Assembly (NCBI RefSeq): GCF_020514115.1
Contig: NZ_VTKZ01000001.1
Coordinates: 62,001-126,000 of the forward strand
Direction of reading: 5' to 3'
Source: Synechococcus sp. MU1642
GTDB lineage: Bacteria > Cyanobacteriota > Cyanobacteriia > PCC-6307 > Cyanobiaceae
Length of the DNA: 64,000 bases
Shown: piece by piece, positions 1-7,896 of the stretch
Layout: the number at the start of each line of letters is the position of its first letter
Numbering within the stretch: position 1 is the first letter of the stretch
Notes under the pieces: model-generated
Seen by the model: the letters and a program-made list of their open reading frames with translations, nothing else
Databases searched by the model: none
What the model was told of the DNA's origin: nothing
Made by a program: the position numbers and the translations under genes

Positions 1-48
1 GATCAGGCTGCGGAAGTGCGGCTCCTGAGCAATTTCATCCACGGCTGA
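1..48 (+). CDS. 3' end of a gene cut by the window start
   Basis: The first frame is open from base 1 to a TGA at 46-48 and gives 15 residues ending in LLSNFIHG. The composition is protein-like, but the fragment is too short to name a family. It could be the tail of a plus-strand gene whose body lies to the left of the window. Nothing else supports it. Confidence 0.35.
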   Translation, partial: DQAAEVRLLSNFIHG

Positions 49-66
49 TCCCCGCCGCCTCTCATG

Positions 67-276
67 TCATTGATCTAGCTTCACCACGTCTGGTGTTTCC
101 CCGTGCACTTCGCCAATCCAACGGGCGTGGTTCACTGCACCTTCGTGGGTGTGAAAGATCCAGGCGTTGTCAGGGGACGTTTGGCGTTCGATGCGTTGAT
201 CCACGGCATTGACGCCGAGATAGCCGCCGGCTGAACAGGACCGCAGCACGTAGCGTTCGGCGTACTTACTGAGCAT
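67..276 (-). CDS. Hypothetical protein, 69 aa
   Basis: A small soluble protein with no signal peptide or membrane segment and no motif I recognise. It begins MLSKYAER and is rich in His and Trp near the middle (WIFHTHEGAVNHARW). Base composition matches the neighbours. The length, ATG start and coding-like composition favour a real conserved hypothetical gene. It is followed by about 70 bases of non-coding sequence (277-346) in which I see nothing. Confidence 0.55.
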   Translation of the reverse strand: MLSKYAERYVLRSCSAGGYLGVNAVDQRIERQTSPDNAWIFHTHEGAVNHARWIGEVHGETPDVVKLDQ

Positions 277-346
277 TGGCTGAGAGGGCTCTATTTGGTC
301 GCTAGCGATGCATTGCTGCGGCTTGGCGCGAACTGCAGAATTGCTT

Positions 347-793
347 TTACTTTTCTTCCTTGAGGGTTAATAAAGTTTGTTGTTGCCAGCTCAACCCCTT
401 GGGTGAGGCAAAGCGGCTCTGATGTCCTCCCTCACGGAACCAGGGGGTGCTGAGGGACTCGATCTCCAGATCGTCCAGGTTGAGAGACCATGTGTCTTGC
501 AGGTAGCCGCGCAGTTGCTCCAGCTCGGGCCGATAGGGCTGTTGCCAGTGAACCACGGCCAACTTCACCGGCCGTGAGCGGAGAATCGCCAGGCGGTGAT
601 TCGGATCGCCATCGTTGGCGGGCTGAATCGACTCCTCCAGTTGCTCCTCGCAGACGTAGAGCCGCAGTGGCCCGCTGCTGTCGGCCTGGGGAAGTGGATA
701 TTTGTTGAGATAAAGGGCCCGTGCTTTTTGAAACGCTGCCCCCGGAGCCTTCACCATCAGCGCGTTGTAGGCCTGCTGGAGCTGTTCACTCAT
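347..793 (-). CDS. Conserved hypothetical protein, 148 aa
   Basis: The open frame extends upstream to 1009, but the ATG at 793 (MSEQLQQAYN) is the likely start. The longer version would overlap the oppositely oriented gene at 884, and the extra residues look like its antisense. The protein is soluble with no cofactor motif. It has a hydrophobic strand-rich centre (LAVVHWQQPYRPELEQL) and an acidic segment (LNLDDLEIESL). It probably belongs to a family restricted to marine picocyanobacteria; I cannot assign a function. It is divergent from the 884 gene, with about 90 bases between the starts. Confidence 0.7.
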   Translation of the reverse strand: MSEQLQQAYNALMVKAPGAAFQKARALYLNKYPLPQADSSGPLRLYVCEEQLEESIQPANDGDPNHRLAILRSRPVKLAVVHWQQPYRPELEQLRGYLQDTWSLNLDDLEIESLSTPWFREGGHQSRFASPKGLSWQQQTLLTLKEEK

Positions 794-883
794 GCCGTTG
801 CCGTCCCGTTGCTGGCTCAAGTGTGTGAATGACGCTCGGCCACGATTATGGGAAGATGGTGACACTTCCGGGATTGGACTGCG

Positions 884-1132
884 ATGGCCAAGCGTCGCTC
901 CCGCTACCGGTTGGTTGGCCTCGACGGTCAACCGCATCCGGTGCTCGACGCCCCCTACGACACGTTGGAACTGGCACTCGCTGATGCCAGCGAGTGGTGC
1001 ACGGGGCAAGGGTCCCGATGTTCCATGGGTCAGCAGGGTATTGCGGTTGAAGTGCGAACTGACAGCGGCAGTTGGCGCACCATCGACTACCCAGTGAGTT
1101 GCTTGAACCGATCCAGTGCGACAGTGGGTTGA
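884..1132 (+). CDS. Conserved hypothetical protein, 82 aa
   Basis: A small basic protein beginning MAKRRSRYRLVG. It has a repeated beta-strand look and a central ELALADASEW helix, which resembles small cyanobacterial proteins of unknown role. The stop TGA shares one base with the ATG of the next gene (TGATG), so the two are probably translationally coupled. No catalytic motif or membrane segment is visible. Confidence 0.65.
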   Translation: MAKRRSRYRLVGLDGQPHPVLDAPYDTLELALADASEWCTGQGSRCSMGQQGIAVEVRTDSGSWRTIDYPVSCLNRSSATVG

Positions 1133-1434
1133 TGTGGGTCAGTGTTGACCTCTGCGTGGTGCCGATCGGTGTCGGCGTCAGTCTTTCGCCTTACATCGCC
1201 GCCTGTGAGCGGGTGATCGCTGCCACGGGCTTGAGCCATCAGCTGGGTCCCAATGGCACGGCGATTGAAGGCCCGTGGGACGAGGTCATGGACTGTGTGC
1301 GGGCTTGTCACGCCGAATTGCATGGCATGGGCGCCCCGCGCCTTTACACAACGCTCAAGCTCAACACCCGCACCGATCGGCAGCAGTCGTTCGCTGAGAA
1401 GGTCGCCTCAGTGAAAGAGCTTCTCGGCGATTAA
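1132..1434 (+). CDS. MTH1187/YkoF-type thiamine-binding-like protein (DUF77)
   Basis: A 100-residue protein with the features of the DUF77/MTH1187 family, a small ferredoxin-fold protein. Members have been linked to thiamine or pyrimidine-moiety binding. Key features are the opening strand VSVDLCVVPIGVG, the LSPYIAACERVI helix, the HQLGPNGTAIEGPWDEV segment and the ending KVASVKELLG. The open frame begins at 1072, but the ATG at 1132 starts exactly at the first conserved strand and overlaps the previous stop by one base. The family assignment is good; the biological ligand is inferred from the family only. Confidence 0.8.
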   Translation: MWVSVDLCVVPIGVGVSLSPYIAACERVIAATGLSHQLGPNGTAIEGPWDEVMDCVRACHAELHGMGAPRLYTTLKLNTRTDRQQSFAEKVASVKELLGD

Positions 1435-1516
1435 AAATCTGTAGAACTTCGGTGGGTTTCGATCCGGACTGAGCCGATCTTGAGACCAATGAGATCGTTG
1501 TGTGGTCCCTGGCTTG

Positions 1517-2005
1517 ATGGGTCGCGGTTTCAGGGCTGCGCTGTTGGCACTGCTGGTTGTGCAGCTGACGGGCAGTGCTGTTCAAGCGTCAACGTGGGAT
1601 CGCATTGCCAGTTACCTGCGCATGCTGCAGCGGGCGGGGGTGAATGCCCTGGTAGCGAGAGACTGCCCTTTGGGCTTGCTGGGGGCCTTCCATGAGGGCA
1701 AGCAGGCCCTGTTGATGTGCGGCAACAACCTCCCCGATGATCCAGCGGTGGTTTGGGTGGTGCTGGCCCATGAATCAGCCCATGTGATGCAGTTGTGCAA
1801 CGGCGGCAATCTGATGCCGGCGGCCTTGCTCAGTCGTGAGGTGGAGCTGGCCCGTCAGCAGGACCCCAATCGTTTTCATGAGTTGCAGCTGTATCACTCG
1901 AGTCAGCATCACGTTGAGTTCGAAGCCCGGCTGATTCAGGCCCTGCCAGAGGAGCAGGTGGTGGCCTTGTTTGAAAAACACTGCGCCAAGCGGCTCTCCC
2001 CTTGA
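1517..2005 (+). CDS. Exported HExxH metallopeptidase-like protein
   Basis: The first 25 residues form a signal peptide or membrane anchor (MGRGFRAALLALLVVQLTGSAVQA). The mature part has two Cys residues at about 50 and 68 and the zinc-peptidase motif HESAH at residues 85-89. This is followed by helices with HHVEFEARLIQ, which could supply a third ligand. The total length is 162 aa from the ATG at 1517; a GTG at 1502 is an alternative start. It resembles short uncharacterised cyanobacterial proteins rather than a named peptidase family, so catalytic activity is an inference from the motif. The TGA overlaps the start of the pseudouridine synthase gene, suggesting co-transcription. Confidence 0.6.
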   Translation: MGRGFRAALLALLVVQLTGSAVQASTWDRIASYLRMLQRAGVNALVARDCPLGLLGAFHEGKQALLMCGNNLPDDPAVVWVVLAHESAHVMQLCNGGNLMPAALLSREVELARQQDPNRFHELQLYHSSQHHVEFEARLIQALPEEQVVALFEKHCAKRLSP

Positions 2006-2619
2006 AGCTGCTGATGCGGGACCCATGGCTGATAGCGGTCGATAAGCCCGCCGGCCTGCTGAGCCAACCGGGCCTGGGGCCGGAGCAAAGCGATTCTGTG
2101 ATCACCCGCTTGCAGCAGCAGGATCAAGGCCTGCGCCTGGTTCACCGCCTGGACCGCGACACCTCGGGGGTGCTGCTCTTGGCCCGAAGCGCTGATGCCC
2201 TGCGGCGGCTCAGTGCCCTGTTTGCTGAACGAAGGATCAACAAGCTGTATCAGGCGGATGTGGAGGGGGAGCTTCACGGAAGCGGCTGCATTGCTAGCCC
2301 GTTGGCGCGTCTCTCGCGCCAACCGCCGCGCTACGGCAGCCACCCGGAGGGTCGTCTGGCGCTGACGATCTGGCGAGCCCTTGCCGCTGGTTCCCACTGC
2401 ACGCGGCTCTGGTTGCGTCCGCTCACGGGGCGCTCCCATCAGCTGCGGGTCCATCTGGCCGAACGGGGCCATCCCATCGTGGGAGATCCGATCTACGGGG
2501 ATGTCGGCCGTTCCTTTCGCATGCATCTGCATGCCCAGGCCCTGAGCTTTCGACATCCATTTACTCAGCAACGCGTCCGTTTGATCGCGCAGGAGCTTCC
2601 CTTTGCAATTGAGTGCTGA
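2002..2619 (+). CDS. RluA-family RNA pseudouridine synthase
   Basis: A pseudouridine synthase of the RluA/RsuA superfamily, isomerising selected uridines in rRNA or tRNA. The signature HRLDRDTSG with the catalytic Asp lies at residues 48-56. The GRSHQLRVHLA and GDPIYG motifs follow in normal order. At 205 aa it is a catalytic domain only, without an N-terminal S4 domain. The TTG start at 2002 overlaps the previous TGA (TTGA). I prefer it to the ATG at 2014 because the family's first strand (LLMRD) begins before the ATG. The exact target base cannot be read from the sequence. Confidence 0.85.
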   Translation: MKLLMRDPWLIAVDKPAGLLSQPGLGPEQSDSVITRLQQQDQGLRLVHRLDRDTSGVLLLARSADALRRLSALFAERRINKLYQADVEGELHGSGCIASPLARLSRQPPRYGSHPEGRLALTIWRALAAGSHCTRLWLRPLTGRSHQLRVHLAERGHPIVGDPIYGDVGRSFRMHLHAQALSFRHPFTQQRVRLIAQELPFAIEC

Positions 2620-2709
2620 ACTTGGACGCTGCGCAGTGGCAACACCAAGGCGATTCCCCTGGGCATGTATGCCGTGTTCACCAGTGGTGTGGCGTTGTGG
2701 TCGTTGTAA
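2620..2709 (+). pseudogene. Remnant of a SemiSWEET/PQ-loop transporter
   Basis: The codons straight after the rluA stop, in the same frame, encode about 29 residues resembling the second half of a SemiSWEET transporter. They are a TLRSGNTKAIPLGMY stretch followed by a membrane segment FTSGVALWSL and a TAA. SemiSWEETs have an R-S/T-KxIPLGMFxLFxxGVxLW pattern there. The N-terminal helix and start codon are missing, and the last helix is lost. I read it as a gene remnant joined to the 3' end of rluA. A chance match is possible because the stretch is short. Confidence 0.45.
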
Positions 2710-2728
2710 GCGATGAGCCCTCAGGCCA

Positions 2729-4819
2729 TCAGCGACGGGCCGGGATCGGATAGGGAATGCGGCGGTGGCGCATCCGCCGCCACACCTGCACGAAGGCACG
2801 AATCACCAGTTCCACTTCGCTGCGGTTGAGGCTGCTTTTGCGCAGTTGTCCATCCCGCTGCCGCGCTTCCACGATCCGCCTCACCGTGTCCACTGCCTGG
2901 GCATCGCAGGTGTCGGGAGGGAGGGATCGCAACGCCGCCTCACAGCCATCCGCCAGCATCAAGATCGCTGTTTCTTTGGTTTGGGGTTCCGGGCCCCTGT
3001 AACGGAAGCGGCGCTCCTCAACCACTCCGCCTCGTTCCTGGGCCTTGTGCAGGAAGTAGCCCATCTTCAAGGTGCCCTGGTGCTCAGGGATGAAATCGGC
3101 GATGGGCCGGGGTAGGCGGTGACGCCGCGCCAGCTTCAACCCCTCATCCACATGGGCTTGAAGCACCGCTGCACTTGCCTGGGGGTCATCCAGCGCGTCG
3201 TGGGGATTAGGGCCGTCCTTCTGATTTTCGATGAACCAGTCCGGAGCATGCAGTTTGCCCACATCGTGATAAAGCGACCCGGTCCGGATCAGATCCACAT
3301 CCGCGCCAATCGCCCGCGCCCCCTCCTCCGCCAGGCCGCAGATCATCAGGGTGTGCTCAAAGGTTCCCGGGGCTTCGCATGAGAGGCGGCGCAACAGAGG
3401 CCGTTCCTGATCCGCCAGCTCCAGCAGCCGTGCCCGGGTGAGCAGGCCAAAGGATCCTTCCAGCATCGGGATCAGCAGCAGGCTGAACATCAGGACAACC
3501 CCCAGCAGCAAGGCATCGGTGGCCAGTTCATCCAGGCTTGGATTCAGGCTTCCCCAGAGCCGCAGGCCGGTGAAGGGTTGAAGCTGCAGCAGCAGCCACT
3601 GGCCCACAAGGGCGCCGATCGGCAGGAGCACCGTCAGTTGCAGCAGCTGGCCGCGGCTGCGTTGACGGCCCGCGATCAAGGCCCCAGCGGCGGCTACGCT
3701 TGCTGCCACCAGCAGGCGACCATCCCCCAGTCCCTGCACGGGTTCTGGCCAGAGCAGAGCGGCCACACCCATCCAGACCAACCCGCAACCGGTGCCCAGT
3801 CCCTCCGCCAGCAGCAGGCTGGGCGGCACAAGGATGGCCAGAGGGCTCACGGTTCCTTTGAACCAAAGTTTCGCTCCCTGCACCAGCAGCAGCAGGCCCA
3901 CCGCCAGCAGGGCGTGGCGCACTTCCAGGCCAGGCCGTTCGCGCCGCATCACCAACAGCATCACTGCGCAGGCTGCAGCGGCTTCAACAAACCGTTGGAA
4001 CCAGATCAACGGTTGGGGTTCGCGACGCACGCGGCCGAAATAATCCAGCACGTCGTAGGCCTGGGGGCTGATCGGCTCGCCCTTGCGGGTGATGAGATCC
4101 CCCTTGCGCACCTCGATGGTGGGGATGGCCTGTTTGGTCAGCTGTTCTTCGATCAGCTGTTTGCTCAGGTTTGGGTCGGTGCGCAGGTTGCTGCTGCCGC
4201 GCAGGGCGCTGATTAGCACCTTGCCGGCCAGGGAGCTCGCTGCCGGTGGCTGCAGGGCAACCGGCTTAAGTTGAAGGTTGGCCGCCTGGCGTAATTGCTC
4301 AACGGCCAAATTGCTAACCAGCCCTTGGCTGAGCATGCGATGAGCGGTGCTGCGCACCGCCTCATCCCAGACCAGATGTTCCCGTTCGCTGCGTCGTTCC
4401 AGCCATTTCTTCTCCGGCTCAGACAGGTTCACCGGCCCGATCCGGGCCCCAGATCCAGTTTTGGTGACCTCCTGCAGCTGCAGCAGTTGTTGTTCGAGCC
4501 GTTGTTTGAGTGCTTGGGTCTGCTCCTGATCGATGACCTGCACCACCGATCGCGCCACCAAAGAGGCCCGCTGCTGCTCGAGGGCGGTGCTGTCCCGCAC
4601 CAGTGCATCTTTCGGAGCGATGGCTTCAAACGGGGCCAGCGATCCGGGTTGGACTTTCGGCTTGATCAGCCAGGGCAGGCTTGAGGCTACGGCCACAGAA
4701 AGGCATAGCAACAAAACAACGAGGGTCTGCAGTCGCGTCCAGCGCAGCAGGCGACCCCCTGGGCCTTCGAGCCGCACCCAGTTCCGCCAAAGGCTGCTCA
4801 GCCGAGGAACGCGAACCAA
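2729..4819 (-). CDS. Membrane HD-domain phosphohydrolase, 7TMR-HD (PgpH-like)
   Basis: A 696-aa protein with the architecture of 7TM-HD receptors. It has an N-terminal membrane helix, an extracytoplasmic 7TMR-HDED-like region (about 60-270), a block of membrane helices (about 275-465) and a C-terminal HD domain. The HD signature YHDVGKLHAP is at about 517-526, followed by the conserved FIENQ and IPEHQGT motifs. Bacterial relatives (PgpH) hydrolyse cyclic di-AMP to pApA, so a nucleotide second-messenger phosphodiesterase role is likely, though unproven here. The start is a TTG at 4819; no internal Met lies near it. It is divergent from folD, with about 45-70 bases between them. Confidence 0.88.
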   Translation of the reverse strand: MVRVPRLSSLWRNWVRLEGPGGRLLRWTRLQTLVVLLLCLSVAVASSLPWLIKPKVQPGSLAPFEAIAPKDALVRDSTALEQQRASLVARSVVQVIDQEQTQALKQRLEQQLLQLQEVTKTGSGARIGPVNLSEPEKKWLERRSEREHLVWDEAVRSTAHRMLSQGLVSNLAVEQLRQAANLQLKPVALQPPAASSLAGKVLISALRGSSNLRTDPNLSKQLIEEQLTKQAIPTIEVRKGDLITRKGEPISPQAYDVLDYFGRVRREPQPLIWFQRFVEAAAACAVMLLVMRRERPGLEVRHALLAVGLLLLVQGAKLWFKGTVSPLAILVPPSLLLAEGLGTGCGLVWMGVAALLWPEPVQGLGDGRLLVAASVAAAGALIAGRQRSRGQLLQLTVLLPIGALVGQWLLLQLQPFTGLRLWGSLNPSLDELATDALLLGVVLMFSLLLIPMLEGSFGLLTRARLLELADQERPLLRRLSCEAPGTFEHTLMICGLAEEGARAIGADVDLIRTGSLYHDVGKLHAPDWFIENQKDGPNPHDALDDPQASAAVLQAHVDEGLKLARRHRLPRPIADFIPEHQGTLKMGYFLHKAQERGGVVEERRFRYRGPEPQTKETAILMLADGCEAALRSLPPDTCDAQAVDTVRRIVEARQRDGQLRKSSLNRSEVELVIRAFVQVWRRMRHRRIPYPIPARR

Positions 4820-4889
4820 AAAGGACCCTGTAGCAACCTAACGCTAGCTCTCTCTAGAGGGCATGCTGGACGGAGTGCACGTGGATGCC

Positions 4890-5771
4890 ATGGCCCTGCG
4901 TTTGGACGGCAAGGTGCTGGCAAGGGATGTGGAGCATCGTCTTCAAACCCTGATCGAACGGCGTCTGGCCGAGACGGGGCGACCGCCGGGCTTGGCGGTG
5001 CTGAGGGTTGGTGATGATCCCGCCAGCGCCGTCTATGTGGCCAACAAGGAAAAGGCCTGTGCTCGGATCGGGGTGGCCAGCTTTGGCGATCACCTCCCCG
5101 CCGACACGCCTCCAGCGCAGGTGCTTCAAACGATTGAACGGTTGAACGCCAACCCGGAAGTAGACGGGATCCTTCTGCAGCTTCCCCTTCCGGCCAGCCT
5201 CGATGAGGGGCCGCTGCTGATGGCCATCGATCCTGAAAAGGATGCCGATGGCCTGCACACCCTCAATCTCGGACGGCTGCTCAAGGGGGAACCGGGCCCG
5301 CGCAGCTGCACCCCCGCAGGGGTGATGGCGATGCTGCGCAGCAATGGCATCGATCCAGCGGGCAAGCGCGCTGTGGTGATCGGCCGCAGCATCCTTGTGG
5401 GGCAGCCAATGGCCTTGATGCTGCAGGCCGCCAACGCCACCGTCACCATTGCTCACTCCCGCACGGCCGATCTGGTAGCCCACACTCGCGAAGCCGACAT
5501 TCTTGTGGTGGCAGCCGGCCGTCCTGAGTTCATCGGGGCCGAGCATGTGCGGCCGGGAGCGGCGGTGGTGGATGTCGGCATACACCGCAAGCCGGAAGGT
5601 GGATTGTGCGGTGATGTTCGAGCGGCTGAAATCGAGTCGATCGCTTCTGCGCTGTCGCCTGTCCCTGGCGGTGTGGGACCGATGACGGTGACGATGCTTC
5701 TGGTAAACACCGTTGTGGCTTGGTGCAGACGCCACAACCTTGGCCATGATTTAGACGATCTCGTGCCCTGA
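4890..5771 (+). CDS. folD: FolD, methylenetetrahydrofolate dehydrogenase/cyclohydrolase
   Basis: A bifunctional cytosolic enzyme that interconverts 5,10-methylene-THF, methenyl-THF and 10-formyl-THF, feeding purine and fMet synthesis. The catalytic YVANKEKAC region (the YxxxK motif), the [10 protein letters not shown] motif, the [14 protein letters not shown] nucleotide-binding loop and the terminal [11 protein letters not shown] are all present. The length is 293 aa from the ATG at 4890, which gives the usual MALRLDGK start. An in-frame ATG at 4863 with an AGAGGG upstream is a possible 9-codon extension. The gene heads a plus-strand run that continues through a broken oxygenase gene to crtE. 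Confidence 0.95.
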   Translation: MALRLDGKVLARDVEHRLQTLIERRLAETGRPPGLAVLRVGDDPASAVYVANKEKACARIGVASFGDHLPADTPPAQVLQTIERLNANPEVDGILLQLPLPASLDEGPLLMAIDPEKDADGLHTLNLGRLLKGEPGPRSCTPAGVMAMLRSNGIDPAGKRAVVIGRSILVGQPMALMLQAANATVTIAHSRTADLVAHTREADILVVAAGRPEFIGAEHVRPGAAVVDVGIHRKPEGGLCGDVRAAEIESIASALSPVPGGVGPMTVTMLLVNTVVAWCRRHNLGHDLDDLVP

Positions 5772-5779
5772 TCGGTTCC

Positions 5780-6469
5780 ATGTCGCTGCACTGGCTGTTC
5801 CCCACCCCCGTTCTGCAGGTGGATCTCGAGCCGCATGCCGCCATGGCAGCAGCCATGCAGCAGCAGCTAGAGCAGTGCGATGCCCGGGTGTATCTGCACC
5901 CCGAGTGCAGCGATCGCAACAACCTCACTGGGGATCTGTTGCGCCATGCCGGCCTGGATCAGTTGCATCGCATGGATGCGCTCCTGTGGCTGAACGTGTA
6001 GTTGGGCGAGCAGGTGTCGGCCTATCTCCGTTCGCTGTTAGGCCCGGATCACGGTCTTGTGGCCAATATCCCAAAAGCCTGGCCCGTGGTGTGTGCGAGG
6101 AATGGCGGAACGGTGGATCTCCACAACCACCGCAATGCCCAGTTGAGCGAAGTGTTTTAAGTGTTGACGGATCCGGCCAACGAGAGCGGGGAGCTGGAAT
6201 TTGAGGCGCCCGATGATTACTTCAGCCATGTGATGGCGATTCCATACCGCGACGCGGCTGTCTCCGGTGGTGTGTTCGCGCCGATGCCCCACAGTCTTTT
6301 GATGTTCCCCTCGGACCTGCGCTATCGGGTGCTCCCTTACGAGGGAAGCGGCCCTCGCTATTCGGTTTCTTACGACCTGGCCATCACCACGGCGCCAGGC
6401 AAGGGACGCGAGATGCGAACACCCCATCCGATGGATGGGTCCCTCTCGGCTGGTAAGGGCTCGGCCTGA
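5780..6469 (+). pseudogene. Putative 2OG-Fe(II) oxygenase with two in-frame stops
   Basis: One reading frame runs from the ATG at 5780 to a TGA at 6467-6469, interrupted by TAG (5999-6001) and TAA (6158-6160) with no frameshift. The joined translation (about 230 aa) resembles the TIGR02466-type putative 2OG-Fe(II) oxygenases. It has an N-terminal FPTPVLQ motif, KAWPVVCARNGG, the iron-ligand-like DLHNHRNAQLSEVF, and a C-terminal segment with the FAPMPHSLLMFPS and GPRYSVSYDLAI motifs. The residues around both stops are still family-like, so inactivation looks recent. A sequencing error at either stop is possible. It lies between folD and crtE on the same strand. Confidence 0.75.
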
Positions 6470-6496
6470 GAGAATCCCGCCAGCCAGGGTCCACCC

Positions 6497-7387
6497 ATGA
6501 GCGCCGAGTTCGATTTCAAGGCCTATCTCGGCAAGGCCAAAGAGCAGGTGGAAGCGGCCCTCGATGGATCGCTTGGTCCTGAGCGGCCGGAGTCCCTCAG
6601 GGAAGCGATGCGCTATTCCCTGCTTGCCGGTGGCAAGCGTCTGCGCCCGATTCTCTGCCTTGCCGCCTGCGAGCTGGCGGGCGGGGAGGCGACGCAGGCC
6701 CTGCCCACAGCCGTGGCGCTGGAAATGATCCACACCATGTCGTTGATTCACGACGACCTGCCGGCCATGGATGACGACGACCTGCGCCGTGGTCGTCCCA
6801 CCAACCACATGGTGTACGGCGAAGCGGTCGCCATCCTTGCGGGTGATGCCCTGCTGACCCGCGCCTTTGAAATGGTGGCGCTGCGCAGTCCGGATGTGCC
6901 GGCTGAGCGCCTGCTCAAGGTGGTGGGAGAACTGTCGTTGGTGGCCGGGGCTCCTGGCCTGGTAGGCGGCCAGGTGGTGGATCTGGAAAGCGAGGGCAAG
7001 GAGGTGGATCTTGAAACCCTCGAGTACATCCATCTCCACAAAACCGGAGCCCTTTTGAGCGCTTGTGTGATCACTGGGGCGTTGATCGGCGGCGCCGATG
7101 AGGCGCTGATCAACGCCCTTCGCATCTACGCAAGGGGGATCGGCCTCGCCTTCCAGATCATCGATGACATCCTCGACATCACGGCGAGCAGCGAGGTGCT
7201 CGGTAAAACCGCCGGCAAGGACCTCATCGCTGATAAGACCACATATCCCAAGCTCCTGGGGCTCGACGAGTCCCGCCGCCGCGCTGATGCGCTGGTGAAC
7301 GAAGCGAAAGAGTCTCTTCAACCCTGGGCCGAGAAGGCCATTCCCCTGCTGGCGTTGGCCGACTTCATCACCAGCCGCGACCGATGA
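6497..7387 (+). CDS. crtE: Geranylgeranyl diphosphate synthase
   Basis: A prenyl diphosphate synthase condensing IPP with allylic diphosphates to GGPP for carotenoids, the chlorophyll phytyl tail and quinones. The first Asp-rich motif [16 protein letters not shown] (about 85-100) and the second, DDILD (about 222), are intact, as is the GGKRLRP substrate-binding motif. The 296-aa length is normal. The final bases overlap the next gene's ATG (ATGA), pointing to an operon with the DUF212 protein and the helicase. The cytosolic location is known from the family. Confidence 0.95.
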   Translation: MSAEFDFKAYLGKAKEQVEAALDGSLGPERPESLREAMRYSLLAGGKRLRPILCLAACELAGGEATQALPTAVALEMIHTMSLIHDDLPAMDDDDLRRGRPTNHMVYGEAVAILAGDALLTRAFEMVALRSPDVPAERLLKVVGELSLVAGAPGLVGGQVVDLESEGKEVDLETLEYIHLHKTGALLSACVITGALIGGADEALINALRIYARGIGLAFQIIDDILDITASSEVLGKTAGKDLIADKTTYPKLLGLDESRRRADALVNEAKESLQPWAEKAIPLLALADFITSRDR

Positions 7388-7896
7388 TCGACGCCACGCC
7401 TTCCCATGCGGTCTTGCGGGAGTTCTTCGACAACAGTTCGCTCACTTGGGGCTTGATGGCCTGTGGCGTTGCCCAGCTGTCGAAGCTGTTCCTTGAGTTG
7501 CTCCTGCATCGCCGTTGGCGTCCGTCGGTGCTGATCGAAACCGGCGGCATGCCGTCGAGCCATTCCGCCTTGGTCACAGGCACGGCAGCTTGTGTGGGCT
7601 GGACCCTGGGTTTTGATCACCCCCTCTTCGCCCTTGCGGCGATGGTGGCGTTCGTTGTCATGTACGACGCAAGTGGCATTCGGCGTAATGCCGGGCTGAC
7701 GGCGGAACGGGTGAATGGTTTGCCTGATTTGCTCTGGCCGGACGCTCCGGAGAAACCCCTCAAGGAAAGCCTGGGCCACAGCCGGCTGCAGGTGCTGGTG
7801 GGCAGCCTGATGGGTCCTGCCATTGCTCTGCCTGGCTTGGAGTTTGTGGGATCACCGCTGCATCTGCTGTCGGGTCTTGGAGCTGGGCTGGGGTGA
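7384..7896 (+). CDS. Divergent PAP2-family membrane protein (DUF212)
   Basis: A 170-aa protein with about four hydrophobic segments and the DUF212 signatures [22 protein letters not shown] and [10 protein letters not shown]. These are related to the acid phosphatase/vanadium haloperoxidase (PAP2) motifs. Family members occur in cyanobacteria and plants; a lipid phosphatase role is suggested by the motifs but not established. Both gene junctions overlap by four bases (ATGA with crtE, GTGA with the helicase), so expression is probably coupled. The position behind crtE may hint at polyprenyl-phosphate chemistry, which is inference. Confidence 0.85.
   Translation: MIDATPSHAVLREFFDNSSLTWGLMACGVAQLSKLFLELLLHRRWRPSVLIETGGMPSSHSALVTGTAACVGWTLGFDHPLFALAAMVAFVVMYDASGIRRNAGLTAERVNGLPDLLWPDAPEKPLKESLGHSRLQVLVGSLMGPAIALPGLEFVGSPLHLLSGLGAGLG

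Noticed and set aside
6038-7321. Minus-strand open frame of 427 codons opposite crtE
   Set aside because: crtE carries both Asp-rich motifs on the plus strand; the antisense product is His/Gln/Gly-rich and unlike a protein.
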